A DNA stretch of 64,000 nucleotides from positions 15,440,635 to 15,504,634 of the forward strand of contig NC_052505.1 in the NCBI RefSeq assembly GCF_014356525.2. Direction: 5' to 3'. The notes beneath the pieces were generated by a model that searched no databases, was not told the origin of the DNA, and saw only the letters and a program-made list of their open reading frames with translations. Below are positions 10,920 to 20,057 of this stretch, in pieces; position 1 is the first letter of the stretch; every line of letters begins with the position of its first letter. Origin of the DNA: Nilaparvata lugens (lineage: Eukaryota > Arthropoda > Insecta > Hemiptera > Delphacidae). A program made the translations under genes and the position numbers.

Positions 10920-11170
10920 TTTATTGATTGATTTATTGATTCATACACCAAGTACATAATCAAAAATGATAGGGAGAGAAAAAATAAGGTAACCGTGTCC
11001 TATTCCTCCCAAATTTAGATTACACATAGTCCGAAATAGGTTAAGTCTCATAGTTGTTCACTTCACAAAATTTTCAGTTCTTAATTATCTTCAAAAAGTA
11101 TGATTTTAAGATTTAGATGCTTGAAAACCAAACATAGAAAAGAAATTTCACATTATTATCACTCAAATAG
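10920..11170 (+). repeat. interspersed repeat, inverted partner of 7641-7930
   Basis: Contains AAAATGATAGGGAGAGAA, AGTCCGAAATAGGTTAAGTC and TTTAGATGCTTGAAAACC, the complements of words at 7641-7930. The two copies flank a ~3-kb segment in inverted orientation. Confidence 0.75.
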
Positions 11171-11310
11171 GAAATTTTAACTCAGAAATATTTGACTCAG
11201 AAGAAAATTTTCAATTATTCTCAAAGCTGTGATATGTAAAATGATTACTCAGAACGTATTGAAATTACTCTTTATTGATTAAAATTTTCTAGCTCTCACT
11301 ATAAATTATT

Positions 11311-11540
11311 GTGAGGACGTTGGAAGACCGAGGAAAAGGTTGTCTCAAACTTGAGCATTATTATAAAAATAAATTTTTAATATGCCAAAAGCTTTTTCAA
11401 AGACCTGAAAAGACAGTCATCCCTAAACCGTGGAATTCAGAAGATGAAGATGAAGAAGAAGGGAATGCAGAAGAAAAAGAAGAAGGGAATGTAGAAAAAA
11501 GAAGAAAAAGGGAAAGTAGAAGAAAAAGAAGAAGAAGAAA
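11311..11540 (+). pseudogene. possible LINE ORF2 tail fragment followed by GAA-rich DNA
   Basis: At about 11311-11352 one frame reads EDVGRPRKRLSQT then stop. The GRPRKRW-like ending is common at the end of some non-LTR ORF2 proteins, and a very similar fragment lies at 42567-42625. From about 11440 to 11540 the sequence is almost pure purine (GAAGAA repeats), which explains the acidic and basic open frame here. I do not regard the 123-residue frame as a real protein. Confidence 0.35.
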
Positions 11541-12319
11541 TCAACATTCTCTTAATTCACTGATTATCCTCATTCTTTCGTTCCTGGTTATCATAATCAG
11601 AGCTCCACCAAATTTCCATCATACGCCTGTCAGCTGTGTAAACTCTATTCATCAAACTGATCATTACGCTTTGGAGCCATAAAGGATGTGACGGCAGTTT
11701 AGTCTGTAAACGGAGCCAATGATTTTTGGTGGGTGTGGGAATAGAGTTTACCCAGTTGACGGTTTGCCAAACAAAATTAATCGAGGAACGGAACAGAGGA
11801 ACGGGAACGGGAACGGGGAACAGGGAACAGGTTAGCTGTCGACTGACAGTTCAGTTGAAGAGCAGCCAAACATCCCACAATCTCTGTTATAGCCAACTTC
11901 CTTCCTTGCACAATTACAACGCTGTAGGCGCAGAATAATGTAAACGAGTCGCTTCTTTCTTCAGCTGCGCGCTATCTAAACAACAAATCACAATCGATTC
12001 CTCCACAATTTCCAATCATCACTTCATTTGAGTTCGTTCCATTCATTCTGCCGCGAAGTACGGTTTGCACACAATTATCAACAAGTATTTGCGTATCGGA
12101 ATTTTCCATCGTTAAATGTATCCTCCAAGGAAATTACTCACTGTGTCTAGTTAGTACTTTCTATTAGATCATCTCATTGTATTTGTTTTCTAAATAATTT
12201 TGTATTTCATTGTTTGATGCCTTTGTGAAGGAGACAAATATGAAGTTGCCTGTCGTTTCTATGAATAAATAAATTGATTAATTAATCCAGTGGAGCAGCG
12301 CTGCGGAAACTACTACATT
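11541..12319. other. unassigned DNA, locally GC-richer
   Basis: A run of GGAACGGGAACGGG-like words lies at 11800-11835. No gene or repeat partner is recognised. The stretch 11690-12120 is less AT-rich than its surroundings and may be unique regulatory or exonic sequence. Confidence 0.3.
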
Positions 12320-12872
12320 TTCATGAAACGTGACATGTATGTTTCTTTATGAATTTCGCGTCGACGAATATATAGGATTTTTAGAAATTTTTCATCTAAT
12401 ACAAAAGGGAAAGGAGTCTCCTTCTAATGCCAATATTACCGTAAAAATCAGACTTAAGAATTATTCATCATAAATCAGCTATCGAGTGGATTATTATTAA
12501 TTGCATGCAATTAATATCTCAATGTTATTTGGTGAAAAAATCAGCTGCTGTGTGGACTATCAATTGTATGCCTCATTGAATGCAATTTCTATGCACTATC
12601 AAATATGAACTATTGATTGCATGCAATAACTGAAATAACATAGTATTGTCTCTCGACCATTCTCTGCTTTCAACTCGGGCTTAGCTGTTGCCAGTATGTC
12701 TTGAAGGAGATAAGCTTTTGATGTTAGCATTTTTGAACAGCCATTAGCCTTTTTCACACTGATATCTCGCCGACACGACATACAGACAGGATTTACTCTG
12801 GTGGACAGTATAAGTGGAGGTTGTGGTTTATAACTGCACGAGGTCTACTGTTCACAGGACTACTAGTAATAA
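12320..12872 (+). mobile_element. diffuse repeat family S, copy 1
   Basis: Shares TCGCGTCGACGAATATATAG, GATTTTTAGAAATTT-like words and ATTATTCATCATAAATCAGC with copies at 30720-31250, 32869-33270 and 58896-59175. It ends GAGGTCTACTGTTCACAG, the complement of the start of the 32.9-kb copy. No coding capacity. Confidence 0.6.
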
Positions 12873-13110
12873 TCTAGGTATAAACGATTTCTTTACTCGA
12901 ATCATTGTGCTTATTACCTGATATGTCTCAAACTGGAGTCTTCAAGACGTTATCTCATAATCAAATAATATATTTTTAATCAGATTACCTGATATGTACC
13001 TGACCTGTCTCTAACTGGAGTCTTCAAGACATAATATACTTTGGCTAATCAAATGATCTATTTTCAATTACTTTAGCTATCAATCATTTTAATAGAGAAA
13101 AGATGACATA

Positions 13111-13650
13111 AATAGTTATTTGTGCAACTAGTGCGCAAAGTGACACTTTGCTGCACCGAAAGAAAGAAAACGCCCGAGCCGTAGGCGAGGGCGGAATGGT
13201 TTCTTGAGTGCAGCAGAGGAACTTTGCGCACGTATTTCACATTAAGTTTTTCCTACAGTTACCATTGAATATGAAAAGTGGGTAATTATGGGTAAAATTG
13301 CCTGAAATGCATCAAATGTTTTTCTGTGTAATTTTATTATTGATAAAAACCTTAATCCTAAAATCCTTAAATCCTCGTTGTCCTTGGTTATAATAATATA
13401 TAATGAATAATAATTAGCGCGTTGTGCTTCGTTGCACCTCTGCTCACTATAGCAGCCCAGTCACTGTTACCAACTTCATTTTGATTTTGCTGCACTGTTG
13501 CTCCATATAACCTACTAAGTATTTTGCGTTGCCATGTTGCAAATCTGGAGTGCAGAAAAATTTTTCCCGCACTAGAGCGGAAAAGTGATTCTTTGCGTTC
13601 TGTAATCAGTGCAGCAATGGCCACTTTTCAACGTAACTGTAGGAAAAAAA
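13111..13650 (+). mobile_element. two-stem repeat, copy 1 (~540 bp)
   Basis: Stem one is GTGCGCAAAGT (13131) with ACTTTGCGCAC (13221). Stem two is TTTTTCCTACAGTTAC (about 13249) with GTAACTGTAGGAAAAA (about 13633). Between the arms of stem one lies CGAGCCGTAGGCGAGGGCGG. Other copies are 25705-26242 and 48283-48818. Open frames here recur in the other copies but show no known domain. Confidence 0.85.
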
Positions 13651-13699
13651 TATACCATGGGATATCTTCTTATGCTATATTTTCTCTATGCCGATACTG

Positions 13700-13718
13700 C
13701 CTAACCTAACCTAACCTA
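13700..13718 (-). repeat. short interstitial telomere-type repeat (CCTAA)n
   Basis: Nineteen bases of CCTAA repeated almost four times. TTAGG is the usual insect telomere unit. It may be chance. Confidence 0.7.
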
Positions 13719-14098
13719 TTACAATTACGTTCATTACAACAACTAATATCGGGGCACCGAGCTTCGCTCGTTATTTTTATTTATTGATAAACAGAACACA
13801 ATTATTCTCTAAAATGATCGTGTTTATATTTTACAGCTGGCTATACGTCAGCTTATGAATTTCGGGGATGCGATATTTTGATTTTCCACAGAATCACTCG
13901 CTCACTTTTCACTATCCACAGACGATGAAAGTCTCAGCTGTTTCAGCCAAGGATGAATTATCCTTTTAATGTCGTTCAGCGAGTTTTCCCAAGGATGAGA
14001 CCTAGTGCAATTGAATTTTTTATCATAAACCTACTATGATCCAAATTTCGTGAAAATCGTTATCGAGATCCGTTGAACATAAATAACCAGATAACCAG

Positions 14099-15063
14099 GG
14101 GCCTGTTTCATAAAAGTTACAAGTCCTGTAATACAGGAAAAGTTCCTGTAGCACAGGTAGAATTTAGAAGTTTGTGTTTCATAAAAATTTTCCCTGTAAA
14201 ACAATTTACAAGACATTTGCCTGTATTACAAGTAAATAATACAGGACTTTATCATAGTTGTGTTTCATAAAAAGAAACTTCCTGTATTACTGGACCTGTA
14301 AGATGTTGAATATTTTATCATAGTTTAGACCATCCTAAAACTTTTACAAGTGTAGGTAGAACTTGGAAAGCGACATTTTGTTGAGAGGGCAACATGTTAA
14401 AATGGATGAAGGTAGTAGTTCTAGTTCTGATAAAGAAGACTATGTTATTATTCGTAGGCCAAGAATTTACAAGGACAGAATTTCTTACAATATGATGCAG
14501 GAAACTTATCAATATTATGAGCGGTTCAGATCAAGCTTTCCTCAATATTTTGGAAATATTCAAAAAATGTACGTCCATAATGTTTTTTATTGAACAAATT
14601 TAATGTCGTTAATTTAATTATTAACATTCGATAATTAACTTTTTTTGAAACATTACTACTCACATAACTATTTTAATAAGTTATGAAAGTTAAGTAGACC
14701 TATAGTTATTTATAATTTATTATAGTATAATTAATTATACTAGTTATTATAATTTCCCAACTATTTATCATTAACAAAGTTATTTTCCAGCATGAATGCA
14801 ATCTGTCCATCGTCAGAAATTTGATAATGTGGATTTTCCACCAAAACATCTTAAGTAGCATTTTGTTCAAATATTATATTAGGCTCGCTGGCCAATGAAA
14901 ACATTAATTCAAAATAAGGGAACTGTAATACAGGAAAATATTACAGGTGATTTTACAAGTGTAGAATTATTTTTATGAAACATAATTTTACAGGATTGTA
15001 AATTTCAATTTATAAGTCCTGTGATAAAGGCCCTGTATAACAAGGGTTTTATGAAACAGGCTC
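14099..15063 (+). mobile_element. PIF/Harbinger-like non-autonomous element (965 bp)
   Basis: Terminal inverted repeats are GGGCCTGTTTCATAAAA on the left and TTTTATGAAACAGGCTC on the right (one mismatch). They are flanked by a 3-bp direct repeat CAG (14096-14098 and 15064-15066). The motif CTGTAATACAGG recurs inside both ends. The 3-bp duplication and the internal coding fragment point to PIF/Harbinger, though that superfamily usually duplicates TWA, so the class is not certain. Confidence 0.7.
14363..14593 (+). pseudogene. N-terminal fragment of a possible Harbinger-type transposase
   Basis: The 76-codon frame lies wholly inside the nested element at 14099-15063. After an acidic, serine-rich start (residues 14-26), it has RRPRIYKDRI at about residue 31 and ETYQYYERFRSSFP at about residue 47. 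HARBI1 and Harbinger transposases typically begin with an RxRxYKDR-like stretch followed by an aromatic/acidic ERFRLS-type motif, so this looks like the first part of such a protein. The DDE catalytic region is absent: the frame stops at 14593 and the rest of the element is AT-rich with no matching reading frame. The fragment cannot be active. An unrelated small protein is possible. Confidence 0.45.
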
Positions 15064-15180
15064 CAGATATAAAAATATAAACAGACATACAGAAATTGCT
15101 CGCTTAATAAATAATAGGATTGAGATAAATATTTCAATCAAATTAACAAGCTCTGTTTGAATGGCATGGACCATCAGAGA

Positions 15181-15417
15181 TTAATATAAAATTCTATTCT
15201 GTTGATTTACTTCTGCTTGAATGATGGAATTTGTGCCTGCACCTTGATCTACGATCGGGCCTGCCCCTATATTATTTGAATGCATTGCTTTTGTCACATT
15301 GCCAGCGCCCTGAATCACGTCTCCAGTTGTCTCTTCCTCTGCTCTGTTGGGTGAAGCAAATAATAATTCACTCGGCTGAATCCTGAATTGACAGTCACTG
15401 AATTTCCACGGAAACAT
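15181..15417 (-). CDS. unidentified open frame, 78 codons
   Basis: Reading on the minus strand from ATG at 15417 to a stop at 15181, the peptide is hydrophilic. It has a short internal repeat-like pattern around QGAGNVTKAMHSNN and DQGAGTNSIIQAE, and ends NQQNRILY. Base composition is more balanced than its flanks (about 15220-15400), which is unusual here and hints at former coding sequence. I do not recognise the family. It may be a fragment of a transposon or of an integrated viral gene, or a host exon. No splice sites are clear. Confidence 0.3.
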   Translation of the reverse strand: MFPWKFSDCQFRIQPSELLFASPNRAEEETTGDVIQGAGNVTKAMHSNNIGAGPIVDQGAGTNSIIQAEVNQQNRILY

Positions 15418-15923
15418 AGAATATCTTCATAGATTTTTACCCGCTTTCTCCTGACGTTCTACTCCAATCATTCAATTTCATTTTTTGACACACAATCTTA
15501 CCTCTCATTTCATTTTTTCTTCTTTCTCGCTCACGATCGTTTTTCGGTCTGTCTATTCTCTCTATTCTATTGGGCGTTCTATGTCCAATGAGCGATATCC
15601 AATGAGCGATTTTGGGGGATAGCAGTCCAGTGATTGATCCATTGTTTATAATAACAATAAGGATAGGCAGACTCTATGAATGGGAGAACTTGAATGTCAT
15701 TAATCATCTCATCTGAGGACACGCTATATAATTAGTCTCCCATAAAAAAGAATCAGTTGTTAAGCAAAGATAGAACAGCTGAATTTAATCTTCATTATAG
15801 CCTATATATCCTCCCATTACTAGCGTCTGCCTATCTTTATTGTTATTCTAAACAATGGATCGCTCACTGGAACCACTTTTCCTATGATCGCTCATTGGAA
15901 ATCGCTCATTCGACGACACCTTC
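15418..15923. other. unassigned DNA
   Basis: CCAATGAGCGAT occurs twice at 15577-15612, and related words (GATCGCTCA, ATCGCTCATT) recur inverted at 15859-15911. They could form an imperfect foldback spanning 15570-15915. No gene. Confidence 0.4.
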
Positions 15924-16564
15924 TATAGAGAGGTCCACGTTAAAATGAGAGTGGAAAAAGATAGAAGAACAATGTTGTCGATTCTCTGCCTTGCCACTAA
16001 CTGTAGCTGATACCGGTATATCCGATGAAATAAATATTAACTGTTCTTAAAAATGATCAATTTTATTTTATTTGACACAATCAGTCATTTATATTTTTTA
16101 ATGATATAATAATAATGTTAATGATTGAGATTGAATATTTTGGTAATTAATTATACTCCTGCATTGTTGAAAAACGATCTGGCAACGTTGCGGAGCTAGA
16201 AAAGGATATCGCTGTTCGCTTTGTTGAATGACAGACAAGGATACCAATGTTTATCAATTACTGACATTATAACGTGGACCTCACTGTAGGAAGATGATAC
16301 AAAGATAATAAGAAGATGATACAAATATGATACAAAGACGATACAAGGATGATAGACAAGGATAGCAACACCATTTCTAATCAAATACTTCCATTATAAC
16401 GTGGACCTCACTGTAGGAAGATGATAAAAAGATGATACGAAGATGATACAAATATGATACGACGATGATACAAGTATGATACAAAGACGATACAAGGGTG
16501 ATAGACAAGGATAGCAACACCATTTCTAATCAAATACTGCCATTATAACGTGGACCTCACTGTA
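15924..16564 (-). mobile_element. MITE family M1 with an extra duplicated end
   Basis: It starts TATAGAGAGGTCCACGTTA and reaches a full terminus at 16288. The end CATTATAACGTGGACCTCAC then recurs near 16412 and 16560, each time preceded by runs of GATGATACAAAGATGATAC-like words. It is a small version of the array at 57211-57964. Confidence 0.85.
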
Positions 16565-16576
16565 CACTATATTTTC

Positions 16577-16800
16577 TTAAAATCACTCCACTCATATGGG
16601 CTGCTTTTGTTCAAATTTATAAAAACTTGTAGTAATATTTCAACGACTAGTTTTGATCATGGGTCATATTCAAGTTAAAAATGTAAAAACCATTTGACAT
16701 TTTTTTACATTTTAACTTGAAAATTATATATGGTTGAAACTAGACGTTAAAATATTTTTAAGTTTTCAATAAAGAGTACTACAAGTTTTTATTAACTATA
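16577..16800. mobile_element. foldback repeat related to 9722-10345
   Basis: TATAAAAACTTGTAGTA near 16618 is mirrored by TACTACAAGTTTTTATT near 16780. An internal hairpin with ATTCAAGTTAAAAATGT and ACATTTTAACTTGAAAA is present. The left flank CATATGGGCTGC matches the complement of 10313-10335. Confidence 0.7.
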
Positions 16801-17370
16801 TTTCCTTTTCTATTTCTCTTTTCTCTTACTCTTCCTATTGTCTCTTACATTTCAGTCCTTCTTTACACACTCTCTCTCTCTCTTTCTCTGTCATGACTTA
16901 CCTTCCCTGGTTGGGATTAATATCCTGTCCACAGACGACTCCCCCGCTTACAAGCCCCCGCACCCGCTAACACCCCCCGCCCCCGCACCAACAACTAGGT
17001 CACACGAGAGAGCTTAGTAAAATTCAGGGAATAAATTCGCACTGTCCGTCAACTGCTCAGCACAGGACGGTGCGAGTAATAACTTTTAAACGCCGACGGC
17101 CTCAGCTCGTATTTCATGGAATAATTTTCACGTTTCCGTTAACATTTGACCCTTTCTAAAATCGCATATTTTCCGGGATGATCTGTTATTAAACGCAATC
17201 ATTTTTCGGTTATCTTCCGACAAAATTTGAATCCTAAATTGATAATCGTTGAAAGGATCCGTTTATCAGAAGCTTCCTAACATTAAATATGATAATTCAC
17301 ATATTTGTGAATTATGAATATAATAATAATTCTCTCCACCTTTACTTTCTCGAAATAATGAATATTGCTC
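16801..17370. other. unassigned DNA with a C-rich tract
   Basis: A CT-rich run near 16870-16888 is followed at 16940-16990 by a strikingly C-rich stretch with CCCCCGC words, unusual in this AT-rich window. No gene recognised. Confidence 0.4.
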
Positions 17371-17515
17371 TATAGTGAGGTCCACGTACCACGTTATAAT
17401 GGCAGTGAAGGAAGATAGTAGAACAGCTTTGTCGATTCTCTGCCTTGCAACTACCATCTTCAGATGATAGCTGATGCTGGTATATCTGTTGAGATATTAA
17501 CTGCTCATTGATCTT
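17371..17515 (+). mobile_element. MITE family M1, 5' half
   Basis: It opens TATAGTGAGGTCCACGTACC, then the terminus word is partly repeated (CACGTTATAATGGCAGTG). The inner phrase TCGATTCTCTGCCTTGC follows. No right terminus. Confidence 0.8.
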
Positions 17516-17631
17516 AGAAATAATTAATTAACTATCAATGTATCTGCTTCATCTTACTTACTTACTTCTTGGCTTTACAATCTTGGCTTCTCCATCCTCT
17601 GATGCTCATCTTCCCCAAGTCAGTTGTATCA

Positions 17632-18422
17632 ATCCTATTATATTAAGCGAGAAATTTATGTTTATATTATATGGGTATATGATTATTTATGTCCAACGGA
17701 TCTCGAAAACGGCTCCAACGATTTTGATTGAATTTGCAATATAGGAGGTTCTTGATATAAAGATTCGATTTCATATGGTCTTATTCCTGGAAAAACTCGC
17801 TAAAGGACATGAAAAGGATAATAATATCATCTTGGAAAAACAGATGATAATTTTTCGTCGTCTGTCGATAAAAGAAGATGTGAGTGCATGTGTGGGAGTG
17901 AGACAGAATTATGTTCAGCTGTTGAACTTTTACAATCAATCAGCTTATCTCACGATAAATATTATCTAGAAATTTTAATCGACTTGATCAAAATATCTGA
18001 TTTGTTGACATGACCAACGATATGATTTTATTCATGATCCATTATTCTTTTATCAAGTTATATTAACAAATATTATAGCAAACACGGTAAATCATTCTAA
18101 ATCAAAGTGTGTCAGAATTCTCAAAGTTAATCATTATTTTACAGTTTTAGTGATTAGTGAGTGTTATTTTGTTATTCAATTTGGTTTGTAAACAATATAA
18201 ATTGGAACTTTTCTGCTTTTAAATGTTTGGACTGGAAATTGGACCTGAATTCAAGTGTGTGGAACATAACGTACTTTTTGGACTATTTATAGTGTATAAA
18301 TAAAAGTTCGGGGAAGAAACTGTTTTGGGCTGTGCCTGTTAGTCCTTCCCCAATCATTTTGAAGAATTGTGTTCTGTTTATCAATAAACAAAATAACGAG
18401 CGAAGCTCGGTGCCCCGATATT
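17632..18422 (-). mobile_element. Helitron-like family H, copy 3 (longest, ~790 bp)
   Basis: It begins ATCCTATTATATTAAGCGAG and ends GAGCGAAGCTCGGTGCCCCG then ATATT. Near the end it holds CTGTTTTGGGCTGTGCCTGT followed by TTCCCCAATCATTTT. No protein-coding frame is recognised. Confidence 0.75.
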
Positions 18423-18587
18423 AGTGTATAAATCAAAATTCGGGGAAGAAACAGTTTTGGGCTGTGTCTGTTAGTCCTTCTCCAATCATTTTAAAGAATT
18501 GTGTTCTGTTTATCAATAAATATAAACTAAGATTTTATGCTTGTATGCTTTTGTACTCCGGAGCGAAGCTCGGTGCCTCGATATTAT
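18423..18587 (-). repeat. tandem second copy of the family H hairpin end
   Basis: The last ~165 bp of the preceding element are repeated: GGGCTGTGTCTGTTAGTCC, then the hairpin GAGCGAAGCTCGGTGCCTCG. The duplicate has a short insert (TTATGCTTGTATGC) also seen in the copies at 44125 and 61594. Confidence 0.8.
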
Positions 18588-18897
18588 AAATAATGAATAA
18601 ACGAATCTTGTACATTTTTAATTTATAAAGTCCAAGATTATACTGTAAATGTACTTTTCACTTATCCAGCCAGCTCTCTTGATGTATTCTGTTTGAAGTT
18701 GGAGGTCACAGGAACGAATAGCAACGATGTTTAGTGTAGCATCAGTAGTTGGATGAGAGATCTGCTGCTTCAGTATTGGAGAAGCTGTATCACAGGTTGC
18801 TGAAGAGCTTGTAGGCTATCTTCATTGAAGTGGTCGACTCCGGTACCCCATTGATCAGTGATCACTCACTTGCTTTCAACCCATCCACCTCTCTCGC
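18588..18897. other. unassigned DNA before a CT tract
   Basis: No gene seen. Pyrimidine content rises towards 18880. Confidence 0.4.

Positions 18898-18930
<33 letters not shown>
18898..18930 (+). repeat. (CT)n microsatellite at the LINE 5' boundary
   Basis: About 30 bp of CT dinucleotide end exactly where homology to LINE ORF2 begins. Confidence 0.95.
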
Positions 18931-18932
<2 letters not shown>

Positions 18933-18933
18933 G

Positions 18934-19346
18934 TCACTCTGAATGATAAACTACAGCGTTGCCAAAATTATTGTCTACGTTTCGTCTACTCTCTCCAACG
19001 CCATGATCATATCACCCTAGCCCACATTGCTAGTTCAACATTAAAGCTTCCCGATCAGAGGCTTTTTCGAATAGTCAAGCTTGTTAGAGATATCTTGAAA
19101 TACGGAAATCCGAACTATTCTAAAGATGATTTCAAATTTGTCTCTGAAGGTAGGAGGATAGATGCTTCACATACTAGAACCGGAGAAAGTACTTTAAGGA
19201 TACCCAATCATCGAACTACTATTTTCACAAAATCCTTCTTAGTCAGTGCCTGTCGTGCATGGAATGCACTTCCTGTTTCTATCAGGTCCATCGAGAGCCG
19301 AGCGAGCTTCATCCTAACTTTAAAAAACATCTTTTGGAACAAATGA
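18934..19346 (+). pseudogene. non-LTR retrotransposon ORF2, C-terminal remnant (copy A)
   Basis: About 137 codons are open from the end of the CT tract to TGA at 19344-19346. Recognisable landmarks of the ORF2 tail after the reverse transcriptase core appear in order: LQRCQNYCLRFVYSLQRHDH near the start, RLFRIVKLVRDILKYG, then TRTGESTLRIPNHRT, and SACRAWNALPVSIRSIES near the end. This layout (LQ..CxRF...DHIT, then R...TR, then WNxLPxxIR) is typical of several insect LINE clades, and I cannot assign the clade. The reverse transcriptase catalytic part is missing, as expected for a 5'-truncated insertion. A second copy lies at 20058-21470. The larger frame starting at 18858 just reads through the CT tract. 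Confidence 0.8.
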
Positions 19347-19434
19347 CTGAAACTGTCCGGCCCTAGAACGATCACATGACATCCATCCCCCACCCATCCC
19401 ACAAATACAAACCTTTAAACCATGTTATAGAACG

Positions 19435-19474
<40 letters not shown>

Positions 19475-20031
19475 TATATATATTATATAAACTCATGTTA
19501 TTTCAATTATCCACTGCATACTGCTGTATATTACTGAAAGTTGATAACCCTGATCTACTTTCAGCCTACTTCATTTTATTAATCAATTATTTGATCTTAT
19601 CTACCTAAGTTATATAATTATTTTACTCTATCAATTTTCTGTTTTTTTCTCTTTAATATTCATATTGGTTAAAACTTTTACAATATTTCCATTAATAAAT
19701 AAATCCTTAGTTTAAATAACGAAATTAACGTTTTGGTAGAGAGTTAGTGGGGAGGATATTTCTAATATTCTTTCCGAAGAATGGACATTGATATGTCCAA
19801 AGCTCCGCCAATTTATGTAGATGCATAACAATATGATTATTATCTATAGTTATTATATTACAAACTGCTTTTTCATATCATATACAGTTCAATAATTATT
19901 TTCTTAGTCTATATTATGTAAATTCATCTATAATTTTGCTGTATTGTAAGCTATTGTATATAAGTGTATAAGCCAGTATATACTGTAATCTACATAAATA
20001 AAGTACTCAATCAATCAATCAATCAATCAAT
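19347..20031 (+). mobile_element. 3' UTR and (TCAA)n tail of LINE copy A
   Basis: The UTR includes an (AT)n run at 19438-19487 and ends AATAAAGTACTCAATCAATC with about six TCAA units. The last ~300 bp (from GGTAGAGAGTTAGTGGGG at 19734) recur inverted at 54938-55236. The tail runs straight into another CT tract (20031-20057). Confidence 0.8.
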
Positions 20032-20057
20032 CTCTCTCTCTCTCTCTTTCTCTCTCT

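Larger units (their letters stand above)
13745..15120 (+). mobile_element. Helitron-like family H, copy 2, split by a nested element
   Basis: It opens ATATCGGGGCACCGAGCTTC and closes AGAAATTGCTCGCTTAAT then AATAGGAT, matching 641-1035. Removing 14099-15063 joins ACATAAATAACCAGATAACC to the ATATAAAAATATAAAC block, as in the unsplit copy. Confidence 0.75.

Noticed and set aside
11311..11682. 123-codon frame with acidic and basic runs
   Set aside because: Most of it is a purine-rich GAA tract. The start falls in a LINE-like fragment read in another frame.
13388..13624. Open frames conserved between 13.4 kb and 26 kb
   Set aside because: They lie within the two-stem repeat and are similar only because the DNA is a recent repeat. 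No domain is present and the third copy does not keep them.
13700..13718. Telomere or subtelomere signal
   Set aside because: Only about four CCTAA units occur, with ordinary interspersed repeats on both sides. Too short to imply a chromosome end.
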